Assembly (NCBI GenBank): GCA_947643595.1
Contig: CANRWP010000001.1
Location: forward strand, 86,772 to 150,771
Direction of reading: 5' to 3'
DNA from: an uncultured bacterium
Lineage (GTDB): Bacteria; Bacillota; Clostridia; Lachnospirales; Lachnospiraceae
Length of the DNA: 64,000 bases
Positions 8,818-20,232 of this stretch are shown here, piece after piece (the first letter of the stretch is position 1; every line of letters starts with the position of its first letter). The notes beneath the pieces were generated by a model, which made no database searches, was not told the origin of the DNA, and saw nothing but the letters and a program-made list of their open reading frames with translations. The translations under genes and the position numbers were made by a program.

Positions 8818-10317
8818 ATGGTCGATGCGATTTTAAAAGTGGATCATCTGTCAAAATACTTTGCTCATGTGAAAGCTCTGGACGATATCACGTTTGATGT
8901 GAAACGCGGAGAAATACATGCGTTGTGCGGTGAGAACGGTGCAGGAAAATCAACCTTTATCAAACTTTTGACAGGAGCGCATGAGCCTACGAAAGGTAAA
9001 ATAACTTTTGACGGAAACGAGTATGACAGGTTGAATCCGAAGCTGGCTATGGATCTGGGAATCTCTGTTATCTATCAGGAATTCAGCCTGATTCCATATC
9101 TGACAGTGGCGGAGAATATATTTTTCGGGCGGGAAATACAGAAATTTGGCGTGCGCAATATAAAGAAAATGGAGAAAATGGCACAGGAACTCTGTGATGA
9201 GATGGGAATCGAGGTGAATGTCAATACGAGGGTGAGAGATCTCGGAATTGCCTACCAGCAGATCGTGGAGATCATGAAAGCAGTCTCCAGGAATGCGAAA
9301 TTTATTATTATGGACGAGCCCACCGCTCCGCTGACGCTGAATGAAACGGATATATTTTTCAATATCGTCAAAAATATGAGGAAAAAAGGAGTTACGATCA
9401 TCTTTATCTCTCACCGTCTGGAGGAAGTTTTTGAGCTGTGTGACCGTGTGACGGTGTTCTGCGACGGAAAATATATGATCACGAAAGAGGTTAAGGATGT
9501 GACAAAGAAGCAGTTGATCGCCTATATGGTGGGGCGGGAACTGACAGAGGACTATCCCACAGCAAACGGGAAGGCGGGAGAGGTATGCCTGGAAGTGCGC
9601 GGCATCACAAACGCAAGAGTCAGGGACGCGAGTTTTGTGCTGAGAAGAGGAGAGATCGTAGGGATCGGAGGCCTGGTGGGGGCCGGGAGGACAGAGTTGG
9701 CGAGGGTACTGTACGGTGCGGACAGATATCTGTCGGGGACCATGATCCTGAACGGGAAACCGTATTCTCCTAAAAGTCCGAAAGACGCGCTTCGCCGTGG
9801 AATTGGCCTCATCCCGGAGGATAGAAAACAGCAGGGGCTTGTGCTCGGTTTTTCCGTGGAGAACAATACGGCATATAGCAGCCTGGAGAAGCTTTCCAGA
9901 GGAATTGTCATACAGGATGGAAAAATGGCAGAACTGGCAGAAGAATATATCGAAAGCCTTCGGATCAAGACACCGGATAAGGATCAGCCTGTCAAAACGC
10001 TCTCCGGGGGAAATCAGCAGAAGGTAGTGATTGCGAGAATCCTTGCCACAAAATGTGACATCCTGATTTTTGACGAGCCGACGAGAGGGATCGACGTCGG
10101 CGCGAAACAAGAAATATACTCTCTTATGGCATCCCTGGCGGAACAGGGGAAGAGCATTATTATGATCAGCAGCGAGATGCCGGAACTCATCGGCATGTCT
10201 GACAGGATGCTTGTCATGAACAACGGAAAAATAGTGGGAGAGTTGAGTAAGGAAGAGGTTACACAGGAGGGTATTCTGGAGATGGCCTCCGCGGAAGAAG
10301 CGGGGCAGACAATTTAG
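8818..10317 (+). CDS. sugar ABC transporter ATPase (RbsA/MglA/XylG type)
   Basis: 499 residues with two ABC domains in one chain. The first has Walker A GENGAGKST near residue 39 and Walker B FIIMDEPT near 162. The second has a degenerate Walker A (GLVGAGRTE near 284) as usual for this family, with LSGGNQQK near 395 and ILIFDEPTRGID near 415. It powers import of a monosaccharide through the membrane protein encoded next. ATG 8818 follows GGAAAGGGA. The 90-bp gap after the receptor gene is GC-rich and could form a hairpin that favours receptor over ATPase expression; I did not find a clear terminator there. Confidence 0.94.
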   Translation: MVDAILKVDHLSKYFAHVKALDDITFDVKRGEIHALCGENGAGKSTFIKLLTGAHEPTKGKITFDGNEYDRLNPKLAMDLGISVIYQEFSLIPYLTVAENIFFGREIQKFGVRNIKKMEKMAQELCDEMGIEVNVNTRVRDLGIAYQQIVEIMKAVSRNAKFIIMDEPTAPLTLNETDIFFNIVKNMRKKGVTIIFISHRLEEVFELCDRVTVFCDGKYMITKEVKDVTKKQLIAYMVGRELTEDYPTANGKAGEVCLEVRGITNARVRDASFVLRRGEIVGIGGLVGAGRTELARVLYGADRYLSGTMILNGKPYSPKSPKDALRRGIGLIPEDRKQQGLVLGFSVENNTAYSSLEKLSRGIVIQDGKMAELAEEYIESLRIKTPDKDQPVKTLSGGNQQKVVIARILATKCDILIFDEPTRGIDVGAKQEIYSLMASLAEQGKSIIMISSEMPELIGMSDRMLVMNNGKIVGELSKEEVTQEGILEMASAEEAGQTI

Positions 10318-10328
10318 GAGCAGAATTT

Positions 10329-11300
10329 ATGAAAAGAGCTAACAAATTTGATGCGTTATCCATATTGCTGGAATATGGGATATTATTGGTTCTATTGTTT
10401 TTGATTGTGATATTTTCCTTCTTATCCGGCAATTTTTTATCGGTTAATACATTGGTGACAATATTAAAGCAGATATCGATCACCGGCATTACATCGATCG
10501 GTATGTGTTATGTGATTCTGACGGGAGGGATCGACCTGTCGGTGGGATCCATTGCGGCAGTGACAGCGGTATCCGCCGCGATATTTATGCAGAACGGCTG
10601 GAGCGGTATTCCAAGTGTGCTGGCGGCTCTGTGCCTGGCGGTCCTCTTTGGGATGGTAAATGGATTCAGCGTGACGAAACTTCACATGCCGGCGCTGATC
10701 GCGACGCTCGGCACGCAGACTGCTCTCAGAGGGGTGGCGTATATCGTCACCGGGGGACTGCCGGTACATGGCTTCAGCGACAGTTTCGGCAACTTTGCGA
10801 AGGCGAGTGTCCTGGGGATACCATACATGGTTATTCTGATGGTCTGCGTTTTTGCAGGCGGCAAGTTTCTTCTGGAGAAGACGACGACGGGGCGCTATAT
10901 ATACGGCGTGGGCGGAAATGAGGAATCATCGAGACTTTCCGGCGTCAATGTGACACAGATAAAGCTGTTTGTCTATATGTTTGCCGGATTTTTGTCGGGG
11001 ATCGCCGGGCTGGTGCTGCTCTCAAGAACAAACAGCGGACAGCCCTCGGCGGCGGACCGGTATGAGATGGATGCCATTACGGCGGTAGTTCTCGGAGGGG
11101 TAAGCCTTTCGGGAGGCGAGGGGAAGATCAACCAGGTTATGATAGGCGTTGTGTTGATGGGAGTGCTCTCCACAGGTATGATCATGTGCGGTGTGGATGA
11201 TTACTGGCAGAGGCTGGTCAAAGGTGTGGTTTTGATTCTCGCCGTGGCATTTACCGAGTTTTCTATTAAGATCAGAAATAAGCGCATGGATAAAAGATAA
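10329..11300 (+). CDS. sugar ABC transporter permease (RbsC type)
   Basis: 323 hydrophobic residues with about eight to ten membrane segments. The family blocks GGIDLSVGSI (near 67) and GGVSLSGGEGKI (near 256) are present; these belong to the branched-chain amino acid/ribose permease family. It forms the membrane channel, probably as a homodimer, with the two preceding proteins. Start ATG 10329 follows AGGAG overlapping the ATPase stop, so the genes are tightly coupled. Confidence 0.93.
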   Translation: MKRANKFDALSILLEYGILLVLLFLIVIFSFLSGNFLSVNTLVTILKQISITGITSIGMCYVILTGGIDLSVGSIAAVTAVSAAIFMQNGWSGIPSVLAALCLAVLFGMVNGFSVTKLHMPALIATLGTQTALRGVAYIVTGGLPVHGFSDSFGNFAKASVLGIPYMVILMVCVFAGGKFLLEKTTTGRYIYGVGGNEESSRLSGVNVTQIKLFVYMFAGFLSGIAGLVLLSRTNSGQPSAADRYEMDAITAVVLGGVSLSGGEGKINQVMIGVVLMGVLSTGMIMCGVDDYWQRLVKGVVLILAVAFTEFSIKIRNKRMDKR

Positions 11301-11314
11301 AGACAGGTAAAATT

Positions 11315-12976
11315 ATGGAAAAATATACGATAGGTATCGATTTTGGGACATTATCCGGAAGATGTCTTCTGGTGGATGTCGCGTCGGGAAAAGAAGTGGC
11401 TGCTTCCGTATATGAATATCCGCACGGAGTGATCGAGGGAAGTCTCCCGTATGGGAGAAAACTTCCGATCGACTGGTATCTGCAGCATCCGAAGGATTAT
11501 CTGGAAGTGCTGGAAAACACGGTGGAAAAAACGCTGGATGAGGCCGGAGTAAAGCCGGAGCAGGTGATCGGGATAGGAGTCGATTTTACCGCCTGCACCA
11601 TGCTGCCGATCACGGAAGACGGGACACCTCTGTGCATGCTGGAGAAATACCGCTCCGATCCGAATGCATATGTAAAATTGTGGAAGCATCATTCCGCGCA
11701 GCCTCAGGCGGACAGATTGACCAGGGTTGCACAGGAGAGAAAAGAGAATTTTATCAAACGCTACGGCGGAAAGATATCGAGCGAATGGATGCTGCCGAAG
11801 ATATTGCAGACGCTGGAGGAGAGTCCCGACGTATACAGGGACACATATACTTTTCTGGAGGCCGGCGACTGGATCGTGTTACAGCTGACCGGAAAACTGA
11901 TGCGGAACAGCTGCGCGGCGGGGGCAAAATGTCTCTGGCACAAAAAGAGCGGATTTCCGTCAAAGGAATATTTTAAAGCGGTGCATCCGGAACTTGAGAA
12001 TGTCGTGGAAGACAAGTTGAAAGGGCCTGTGGTGTCCATCGGCACAAGGGCGGGACTGCTGACGGAGGCCGGCGCTGCATTGACCGGATTGTCGGCGGGG
12101 ACGCCGGTTGCGGTTGCCCATCTCGATGCCCACGGGGCGACGATCGGCGCGAAGGTGGTGTCAGAGGGGAAAATGCTGGTGATGATAGGAACCTCCAGCT
12201 GCCATGAGCTGATGTGCAGGGAAGAGAAAGAGGTAGAAGGCATATGCGGGTATGTTGAGGATGGCATCGTGCCGGGGTATTTCGGATACGAGGCCGGACA
12301 GAGCTGTGTGGGAGACCATTTTTCGTGGTTTGTGCGCAACTGTGTGCCGTCGGCTTATGAAGAGGCGGCGAAAGAGAGCGGATGCAGTATCTATGAATAT
12401 CTTAACCGAAAAGCCGGCGCAAAAAAAGCAGGGGAAAGCGGACTTATCGCGCTGGACTGGTGGAACGGCAATCGATCTGTCCTGGCCGACGGAGAATTGT
12501 CAGGCTTACTGTTGGGCTGCACGCTGCAGACGAAGCCGGAGGATATTTATCGAGCTTTGATTGAGGCTACGGCTTTCGGGACGAGAAAGATCGTGGAAAC
12601 CTTTGCCGAGTATGGCGTCCCGGTGGATGAGATCATTATGGCGGGCGGGATTGCGAGAAAGAACCCTTTTATTATGCAGATCTATGCGGATGTCACCGGG
12701 AGGACCATACAGATAGCGGGCTCCGAGCAGAATGCCGCATTATCCTCCGCTATCTGGGCGGCGCTTGCGGCGGGCAGTGAAAACGGGGGTTACGATGACG
12801 TCAATCAGGCCGCAGAAAAAATGGGAAAGCTTATGGATGCGGCGTATGTGCCGGATCGGGAAAAGAAACGACAATACGATATTTTATATAAAGAATATAT
12901 TGCGCTGCATGATTATTTTGGGCGCGGTACAAATGATGTCATGAAACGGTTGAAAAGAATGGCGTCAGAAATATAG
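11315..12976 (+). CDS. araB: ribulokinase (FGGY family)
   Basis: Phosphorylates L-ribulose (often also D-ribulose) at C5 using ATP. The 553-residue length and the sequence are AraB-like throughout: IDFGTLSGR near 8-16, EYPHGV near 39, DWYLQHPKDYLEVL near 57, GVDFTACTMLPI near 88, GTSSCHELM and GQSCVGDHFSWF in the second half, and the C-terminal GGIARKNPF ATP-binding loop. It follows the permease by 14 bp and precedes araD. The usual partner AraA (arabinose isomerase) is not here, so the enzyme may act on a pentulose taken up directly or made by an isomerase elsewhere. Confidence 0.9.
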   Translation: MEKYTIGIDFGTLSGRCLLVDVASGKEVAASVYEYPHGVIEGSLPYGRKLPIDWYLQHPKDYLEVLENTVEKTLDEAGVKPEQVIGIGVDFTACTMLPITEDGTPLCMLEKYRSDPNAYVKLWKHHSAQPQADRLTRVAQERKENFIKRYGGKISSEWMLPKILQTLEESPDVYRDTYTFLEAGDWIVLQLTGKLMRNSCAAGAKCLWHKKSGFPSKEYFKAVHPELENVVEDKLKGPVVSIGTRAGLLTEAGAALTGLSAGTPVAVAHLDAHGATIGAKVVSEGKMLVMIGTSSCHELMCREEKEVEGICGYVEDGIVPGYFGYEAGQSCVGDHFSWFVRNCVPSAYEEAAKESGCSIYEYLNRKAGAKKAGESGLIALDWWNGNRSVLADGELSGLLLGCTLQTKPEDIYRALIEATAFGTRKIVETFAEYGVPVDEIIMAGGIARKNPFIMQIYADVTGRTIQIAGSEQNAALSSAIWAALAAGSENGGYDDVNQAAEKMGKLMDAAYVPDREKKRQYDILYKEYIALHDYFGRGTNDVMKRLKRMASEI

Positions 12977-13006
12977 AAATTATAGTTAGAATCGGGAGAA
13001 AGAGAT

Positions 13007-13714
13007 ATGTGCTTGGATAAATTGAAACAGGAAGTATTGCATGCGAATCTGGAACTGGTCGAGAGGAATCTGGTCATTTCTACCTGGGGAAATGTCTCGG
13101 GGTATGATCCGGAAACAAAACTGGTCGCCATAAAAGCCAGCGGTGTCCACTACGACGAGCTGGAGACAAAACATATGGTCATAGTGGATCTGGAAGGAAA
13201 TGTGGTGGAGGGAGAATATGTTCCGTCCACGGATACGCAGACTCATGTGGCGTTATATAAAAGGTTTGCGGAGTACGGCATTCACGGGATAGTACATACC
13301 CATTCGCAGTATGCCACGATGTGGGCGCAGCTTGGAATGGATATTCCCTGTTATGGGACGACGCACAGCGATTACTTTTATGGGGATATCCCGTGTACGC
13401 GCCTTATGACGGCGGATGAGATCAACGGGGAATATGAAAAAAATACGGCGGAGGTCATTCTGGAGAGGTTTGAGGGGGATGCCTGCAAGAAAATGAACGC
13501 GGTGCTGGTACACAGCCATGGTCCCTTCGTATGGGGAAAGACGCCGTTGGATGCAGTGCTTCACAGTCAGGTACTGGAGTATATTTCCCGGATGGCGTAC
13601 TGCAATTACACCCTGACGGGGGGAGAGAATCAAAAGATCCAACGGGTTCTTCTGGACAGACATTACAATAGAAAATTTGGAGAAAATGCCTATTACGGGC
13701 AGAAAAAACAGTGA
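13007..13714 (+). CDS. araD: L-ribulose-5-phosphate 4-epimerase
   Basis: Class II aldolase-fold enzyme that interconverts L-ribulose 5-phosphate and D-xylulose 5-phosphate. The 235-residue length and key blocks match AraD/UlaF/SgbE: STWGNVSGYD (phosphate and zinc region), KASGVHYDEL, the zinc-binding HTHSQYATMWAQ, and a further His in VHSHGPFVWG. ATG 13007 follows GGGAGAAAGAG. It overlaps the next gene by TGATG, indicating translational coupling. A role in L-xylulose 5-phosphate use (UlaF-type) cannot be excluded. Confidence 0.9.
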   Translation: MCLDKLKQEVLHANLELVERNLVISTWGNVSGYDPETKLVAIKASGVHYDELETKHMVIVDLEGNVVEGEYVPSTDTQTHVALYKRFAEYGIHGIVHTHSQYATMWAQLGMDIPCYGTTHSDYFYGDIPCTRLMTADEINGEYEKNTAEVILERFEGDACKKMNAVLVHSHGPFVWGKTPLDAVLHSQVLEYISRMAYCNYTLTGGENQKIQRVLLDRHYNRKFGENAYYGQKKQ

Positions 13715-14322
13715 TGAAAAAAGAAATCAGTGAACGGATCAGAGAGGTGCTTTCCTGCGAGGCGCAGGAAATCGAAAAGCTGGAGAACAGTCTGTCCGGG
13801 GAACAGCTGGAACAGGTAAAAAGGGCCCTTTTACGGTGCACAGGAAAAGTAATACTCACGGGATGCGGTACTTCGGGGACCGCAGCAAAAAAAATTTCGC
13901 ATACATTAAATTGTATAGAGATCCCGGCGCTGTTTTTGTCTCCGGCGGAAGGTCTGCACGGTGGGCTTGGAGCTGCGACGAAGGAGGATATAGTGATTTT
14001 GATCTCAAAAGGCGGAAAGTCTTTTGAGATGGACAGTATTTTAAGATCCTGCAATCAGATGGGAGTCGCGACAATTGCGGTCACCGAGAACGAGGATACC
14101 TATCTGGCCAGAAATACAACGATACAGCTGTTTGTGAGAGTGGACAGGGAACCGGATTCCTTTAACATGCTGGCTACGGCGAGCACGATGGCGGTGATCG
14201 CCGTGTTTGATGCTCTTGCGATAGAAATGGCGGAAGAGAAAAATTTTAAAAAAGAACATTTTCTTCGTATTCATCCGGGCGGAGAGGTCGGTGAGAGACT
14301 GAAAAGTCAACTGAATGAGTGA
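13714..14322 (+). CDS. KdsD/KpsF-like SIS phosphosugar isomerase without CBS domains
   Basis: A 202-residue lone SIS domain. The overall pattern is that of arabinose-5-phosphate isomerases (KdsD, KpsF, GutQ): GCGTSG, SPAEGLHGGLG, and the C-terminal HPGGEVGERL. Those enzymes interconvert D-ribulose 5-phosphate and D-arabinose 5-phosphate and normally carry two CBS domains, absent here. Two conserved spots differ: the usual HGDLG is HGGLG, and the usual SNSGES is SKGGKS. The substrate may therefore differ. The ATG overlaps the araD stop, so both proteins are probably made together. No KDO pathway is expected in this type of cell; a catabolic role is more likely. Confidence 0.75.
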   Translation: MKKEISERIREVLSCEAQEIEKLENSLSGEQLEQVKRALLRCTGKVILTGCGTSGTAAKKISHTLNCIEIPALFLSPAEGLHGGLGAATKEDIVILISKGGKSFEMDSILRSCNQMGVATIAVTENEDTYLARNTTIQLFVRVDREPDSFNMLATASTMAVIAVFDALAIEMAEEKNFKKEHFLRIHPGGEVGERLKSQLNE

Positions 14323-14337
14323 TGGGGGTGGAGAATC

Positions 14338-14997
14338 ATGGCATTGTTGTCTGTTTCCTTGTTTGCCGCAGATATCATGCAGCTGAGAGATGAAATTGCC
14401 TCTATTTCGGAGTCGGGTGCCGATCGCCTGCATATAGACATAATGGATGGACATTTTGTACCGCTTTTTGGCTGCAATACTATATGGATAAAAAAAGTTC
14501 TCGCTGAAATAAAGATACCGGCTGAGATTCATTTTATGGCTTATCTGACGGAAGATCTTCTGGAGCAGTATCTCTTGTTGAAACCGGAGGAAGCGGTAAT
14601 ACATATTGAGGCGGCAGAGTTTGATAAAAACGTACGGCTGTTGAAAAAAATTACGTATGCCGGAGCGGATTGCGGGCTGGCGATTTCTCCGGCTACATCC
14701 CCGGATGCATTGACGCCATATTTGCCTTATATCAATACTGTCCTTGTGATGAGCAGAAAACCGGGGGAGGAAAACAGCGAATTTACGGAGGAAGTATATA
14801 CCAGGATCCGGGATATCGATAAGATGATCCGCCGGGAAGAGAGAGAGATAAGGATCAATGTGGATGGAGGATTAGATGCCGGGCGGGCGTTGAAAGCCGT
14901 GAAGAGCGGTGCGGATGAGGTGGTGATAGGGCGGGCTTTCTATGGAGAAAAGAATAAGAGGAAGATGGTGGAAAGCATACACAAAAATAAAAGATAA
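14338..14997 (+). CDS. ribulose-phosphate 3-epimerase-family enzyme (divergent)
   Basis: A 219-residue TIM barrel of the ribulose-phosphate 3-epimerase family. Conserved catalytic pieces are present: SLFAAD near residue 6, HIDIMDGHFVP near 32-42, a later His in EIHFMA, and NVDGGLD near 180. The loop that in typical Rpe reads PGFGGQ is replaced by PGEENSEF, and HLMV is HFMA. Relatives with such changes include D-allulose-6-phosphate 3-epimerases, so a hexulose or a different pentulose phosphate is possible. It is the last gene of the operon and is followed by a terminator. Confidence 0.8.
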   Translation: MALLSVSLFAADIMQLRDEIASISESGADRLHIDIMDGHFVPLFGCNTIWIKKVLAEIKIPAEIHFMAYLTEDLLEQYLLLKPEEAVIHIEAAEFDKNVRLLKKITYAGADCGLAISPATSPDALTPYLPYINTVLVMSRKPGEENSEFTEEVYTRIRDIDKMIRREEREIRINVDGGLDAGRALKAVKSGADEVVIGRAFYGEKNKRKMVESIHKNKR

Positions 14998-15012
14998 ATG
15001 CAATATGGCAAC

Positions 15013-15042
15013 AAAAAAATCCGTCGAAAGGCGGATTTTTCT
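15013..15042 (+). terminator. intrinsic terminator of the sugar operon
   Basis: AAAAATCCGTC-GAAA-GGCGGATTTTT: an 11-bp stem with one G-U pair, a GAAA tetraloop and a T tract. Confidence 0.85.
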
Positions 15043-15077
15043 TTATCAATATTTTAGAATTAATTTAGAAAAATCAA

Positions 15078-15106
15078 TTGACATGATGATGGCTAAGTGA
15101 TATTTT
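15078..15106 (+). promoter_or_regulatory. promoter of the hrcA-grpE-dnaK-dnaJ operon
   Basis: TTGACA (15078-15083), 17-bp spacer, TATTTT (15101-15106). The CIRCE operator begins 14 bp downstream, covering the transcription start region. Confidence 0.7.
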
Positions 15107-15120
15107 ATGGTAAGAAGATA

Positions 15121-15147
15121 TTAGCACTCTATCTAAATGAGTGCTAA
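15121..15147. promoter_or_regulatory. CIRCE element (HrcA operator)
   Basis: A perfect match to the consensus TTAGCACTC-N9-GAGTGCTAA. HrcA, encoded next, binds this and represses the heat-shock operon until stress. Confidence 0.97.
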
Positions 15148-15240
15148 CAAATTTCAAAAACCGCATATACTATTCTATAAGATAATATGTAGTATCTTAT
15201 AAAAATATGGGGAAAATAAGATAGGGGGATAATAGCAGCA

Positions 15241-16266
15241 ATGGAATTAGATGACAGAAAACTGAAAATTCTGCGGGCCGTTATCCGCAACTATCTTGAG
15301 ACCGGCGAGCCGGTGGGAAGCCGGACGATCTCCAAGTACACCGATCTGAATCTGAGTTCCGCGACGATCCGCAACGAGATGGCGGATCTGGAGGAGCTTG
15401 GCTATATCCTGCAGCCGCATACTTCAGCGGGGAGGATTCCCTCCGATAAGGGTTACCGCCTGTATGTGGATAATATGATGCAGGAGAAGGAAAAAGAAGT
15501 GGAGGAGATGAAGAGCCTGCTTCTGGAAAAAGAGGATAAGATCGAACATCTTCTGAAGCAGGCGGCGAGGGTTCTGGCCAACAATACGAACTATGCCACA
15601 CTGATCTCCGCTCCGACGGTGCATCACAATAAGGTAAAGTTCATTCAGCTCTCCAGAGTGGACGCGAGACAGCTCCTGGCGGTGATCGTGGTGGAGGGAA
15701 ACGTGATCCGCAACAATATCCTGGAAGTGCAGGAAGAGTTGGACGATGAGACGATCCTGAAGCTGAATATGCTGCTCAACACGAATTTAAACGGGCTGTC
15801 CATCGAAGAGATCAATCTGGGTATGATAGCAGCCATGAAGCAGACGGCGGGTATACACAGCGAGATCGTCAGCGGCGTGATCGATGCGGTGGCGGAGGCC
15901 ATCCGTGCGGATGAGGATCTCCAGATCTACACCAGCGGCGCCAACAATATCTTCCGGTACCCGGAACTTTCGGACGGACAGCGCGCCAGCGAGCTGATCT
16001 CCACCTTTGAAGAGAAGAAGCAGCTGACGGAACTGGTCCAGGGGACTCTGACGGATGAGAAGAATACGGGTATTCAGGTCTACATCGGGGAGGAGACGCC
16101 CATGGCGAATATGAAAGACTGCAGTGTGGTGACGGCAACTTATGAGCTGGGGTCCGGGATGAAAGGAACGATAGGGGTCATCGGGCCAAAGCGAATGGAT
16201 TATGAGAAGGTTGTGGATGCTCTGAAGACAATGAAAAAACAGATGGATCAATTATATGAGATATAG
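15241..16266 (+). CDS. hrcA: heat-inducible transcription repressor HrcA
   Basis: 341 residues with the N-terminal winged helix (RKLKILRAVIRNYLETGEPV; LSSATIRNEMADLEE) and the HrcA dimerisation/GAF-like domain. It represses this operon through the CIRCE element upstream; GroESL normally keeps it active. AGGGGG at 15223-15228 lies about 12 bp before ATG 15241. First gene of hrcA-grpE-dnaK-dnaJ. Confidence 0.97.
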   Translation: MELDDRKLKILRAVIRNYLETGEPVGSRTISKYTDLNLSSATIRNEMADLEELGYILQPHTSAGRIPSDKGYRLYVDNMMQEKEKEVEEMKSLLLEKEDKIEHLLKQAARVLANNTNYATLISAPTVHHNKVKFIQLSRVDARQLLAVIVVEGNVIRNNILEVQEELDDETILKLNMLLNTNLNGLSIEEINLGMIAAMKQTAGIHSEIVSGVIDAVAEAIRADEDLQIYTSGANNIFRYPELSDGQRASELISTFEEKKQLTELVQGTLTDEKNTGIQVYIGEETPMANMKDCSVVTATYELGSGMKGTIGVIGPKRMDYEKVVDALKTMKKQMDQLYEI

Positions 16267-16281
16267 AAAGGAATGAGGATC

Positions 16282-18910
<2,629 letters not shown>

Positions 18911-18985
18911 AAATCATTTCAGGTTAGGGTGCACTGGAAAGACCTTTGCGGAACCGGAAAAGAAACTGGAATAGAGGAAAGCAAC

Positions 18986-20149
18986 ATGGCTGAACAGAAA
19001 AGAGATTACTATGAAGTGCTCGGCGTCGATAAAAATGCGGACGATGCAGCACTGAAAAAAGCATACAGGGTGCTTGCGAAAAAGTATCACCCGGATATGA
19101 ATCCGGGTGATACGGAAGCGGAAAAGAAATTCAAGGAAGCTTCGGAGGCATATGCGGTGCTCAGCGATCCTGAAAAGAGACGGCAGTATGACCAGTTCGG
19201 GCATGCGGCGTTTGACGGCACCGGGGGAGCCGGAGGCTTCGACTTTAGCGGTATGGATTTCACGGATATCTTCGGAGATATTTTCGGGGATCTGTTTGGC
19301 GGCGGCAGAAGCAGGCGGGGCAACAGCGGGCCGATGCAGGGAGCCAATATTCGCACATCCGTGCGTATCAATTTTGAGGAAGCTGTTTTCGGCTGCACAA
19401 AAGAACTGGAGCTGAACGTCAAGGAGGAGTGTAAGACTTGCCATGGCACCGGTGCAAAACCGGGCACAAGCCCGGAGACCTGCTCGAAGTGCGGCGGTAA
19501 GGGCCAGGTGGTGATGACTTCCCAGTCGTTCTTCGGCACGGTCAGAAATATTCAGACCTGTCCGGACTGCCGCGGAACCGGCAAGATTATCAAGGAAAGA
19601 TGCCAGGATTGCCGCGGAACAGGTTTTGTGCCGATGCGGAAGAAATTTGCCATGGATATCCCGGCGGGTATCGATAACGGGCAGTGTATCCGGAAGACCG
19701 GGCTTGGAGATCCGGGTACGAACGGCGGACCGAGAGGCGATGTGCTGGTGGAGGTTGTCGTGGGACGCCATCCGATCTTCCGGCGTCAGGATTATAATAT
19801 TTTCTCTACGGTGCCGGTATCTTATGCGATTGCGGCGCTGGGCGGCGAGGTGCTGGTGGATACGGTGGACGGCAGGGTCGCCTACGAAGTGAAAGCAGGC
19901 ACTCAGACCGACACGAAAGTGCGCCTGAAAGGAAAGGGTGTTCCCACGCTCCGGAATAAGGAAGTGAGAGGCGATCACTATGTGACGCTGGTGATCCAGA
20001 CGCCGGAGAAACTCTCCTCGGAGGCGAAAGAACTGCTCAGAAAGTTTGACGAACTGACAGGGGATTCTCTGAACGCTGCAAAGAAAGCGGGCGAAGAAAA
20101 GCAGGCCGAAAGCGGCGGAGGAAAGAGAAAGAAGAGAAAACTGTTTTAA
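18986..20149 (+). CDS. dnaJ: chaperone DnaJ (type I Hsp40)
   Basis: 387 residues: J domain 5-70 with HPD near 34, a Gly/Phe-rich region near 75-120 including [13 protein letters not shown], four zinc-ribbon repeats of the form CxxCxGxG (about 145-215), and two C-terminal substrate-binding domains. It delivers clients to DnaK and stimulates its ATPase. The frame extends back to a GTG at 18929 but AGAGGAAA (18973-18980) and the standard N-terminus [13 protein letters not shown] fix ATG 18986. Confidence 0.97.
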   Translation: MAEQKRDYYEVLGVDKNADDAALKKAYRVLAKKYHPDMNPGDTEAEKKFKEASEAYAVLSDPEKRRQYDQFGHAAFDGTGGAGGFDFSGMDFTDIFGDIFGDLFGGGRSRRGNSGPMQGANIRTSVRINFEEAVFGCTKELELNVKEECKTCHGTGAKPGTSPETCSKCGGKGQVVMTSQSFFGTVRNIQTCPDCRGTGKIIKERCQDCRGTGFVPMRKKFAMDIPAGIDNGQCIRKTGLGDPGTNGGPRGDVLVEVVVGRHPIFRRQDYNIFSTVPVSYAIAALGGEVLVDTVDGRVAYEVKAGTQTDTKVRLKGKGVPTLRNKEVRGDHYVTLVIQTPEKLSSEAKELLRKFDELTGDSLNAAKKAGEEKQAESGGGKRKKRKLF

Positions 20150-20160
20150 AATATAAGGAT

Positions 20161-20220
20161 AGCTCCCGTTCGGACAGACAGGTGGAATGATAAACCCGCT
20201 GCCCGAGAGGGAGCTTCTCT
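20161..20220. terminator. hairpin between dnaJ and the leftward ABC permease gene
   Basis: AGCTCCC (20161-20167) pairs with GGGAGCT (20209-20215), followed by a pyrimidine-rich TCTCTCTTCC. It sits between convergent genes and is the only terminator candidate there; the T tract is weak. Confidence 0.45.
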
Positions 20221-20232
20221 CTTCCTGCCATG

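Noticed and set aside
8950..10110. 386-codon ORF antisense to the sugar ABC ATPase
   Set aside because: Covers a well-conserved gene in reverse and shows no domain, start signal or ribosome binding site.
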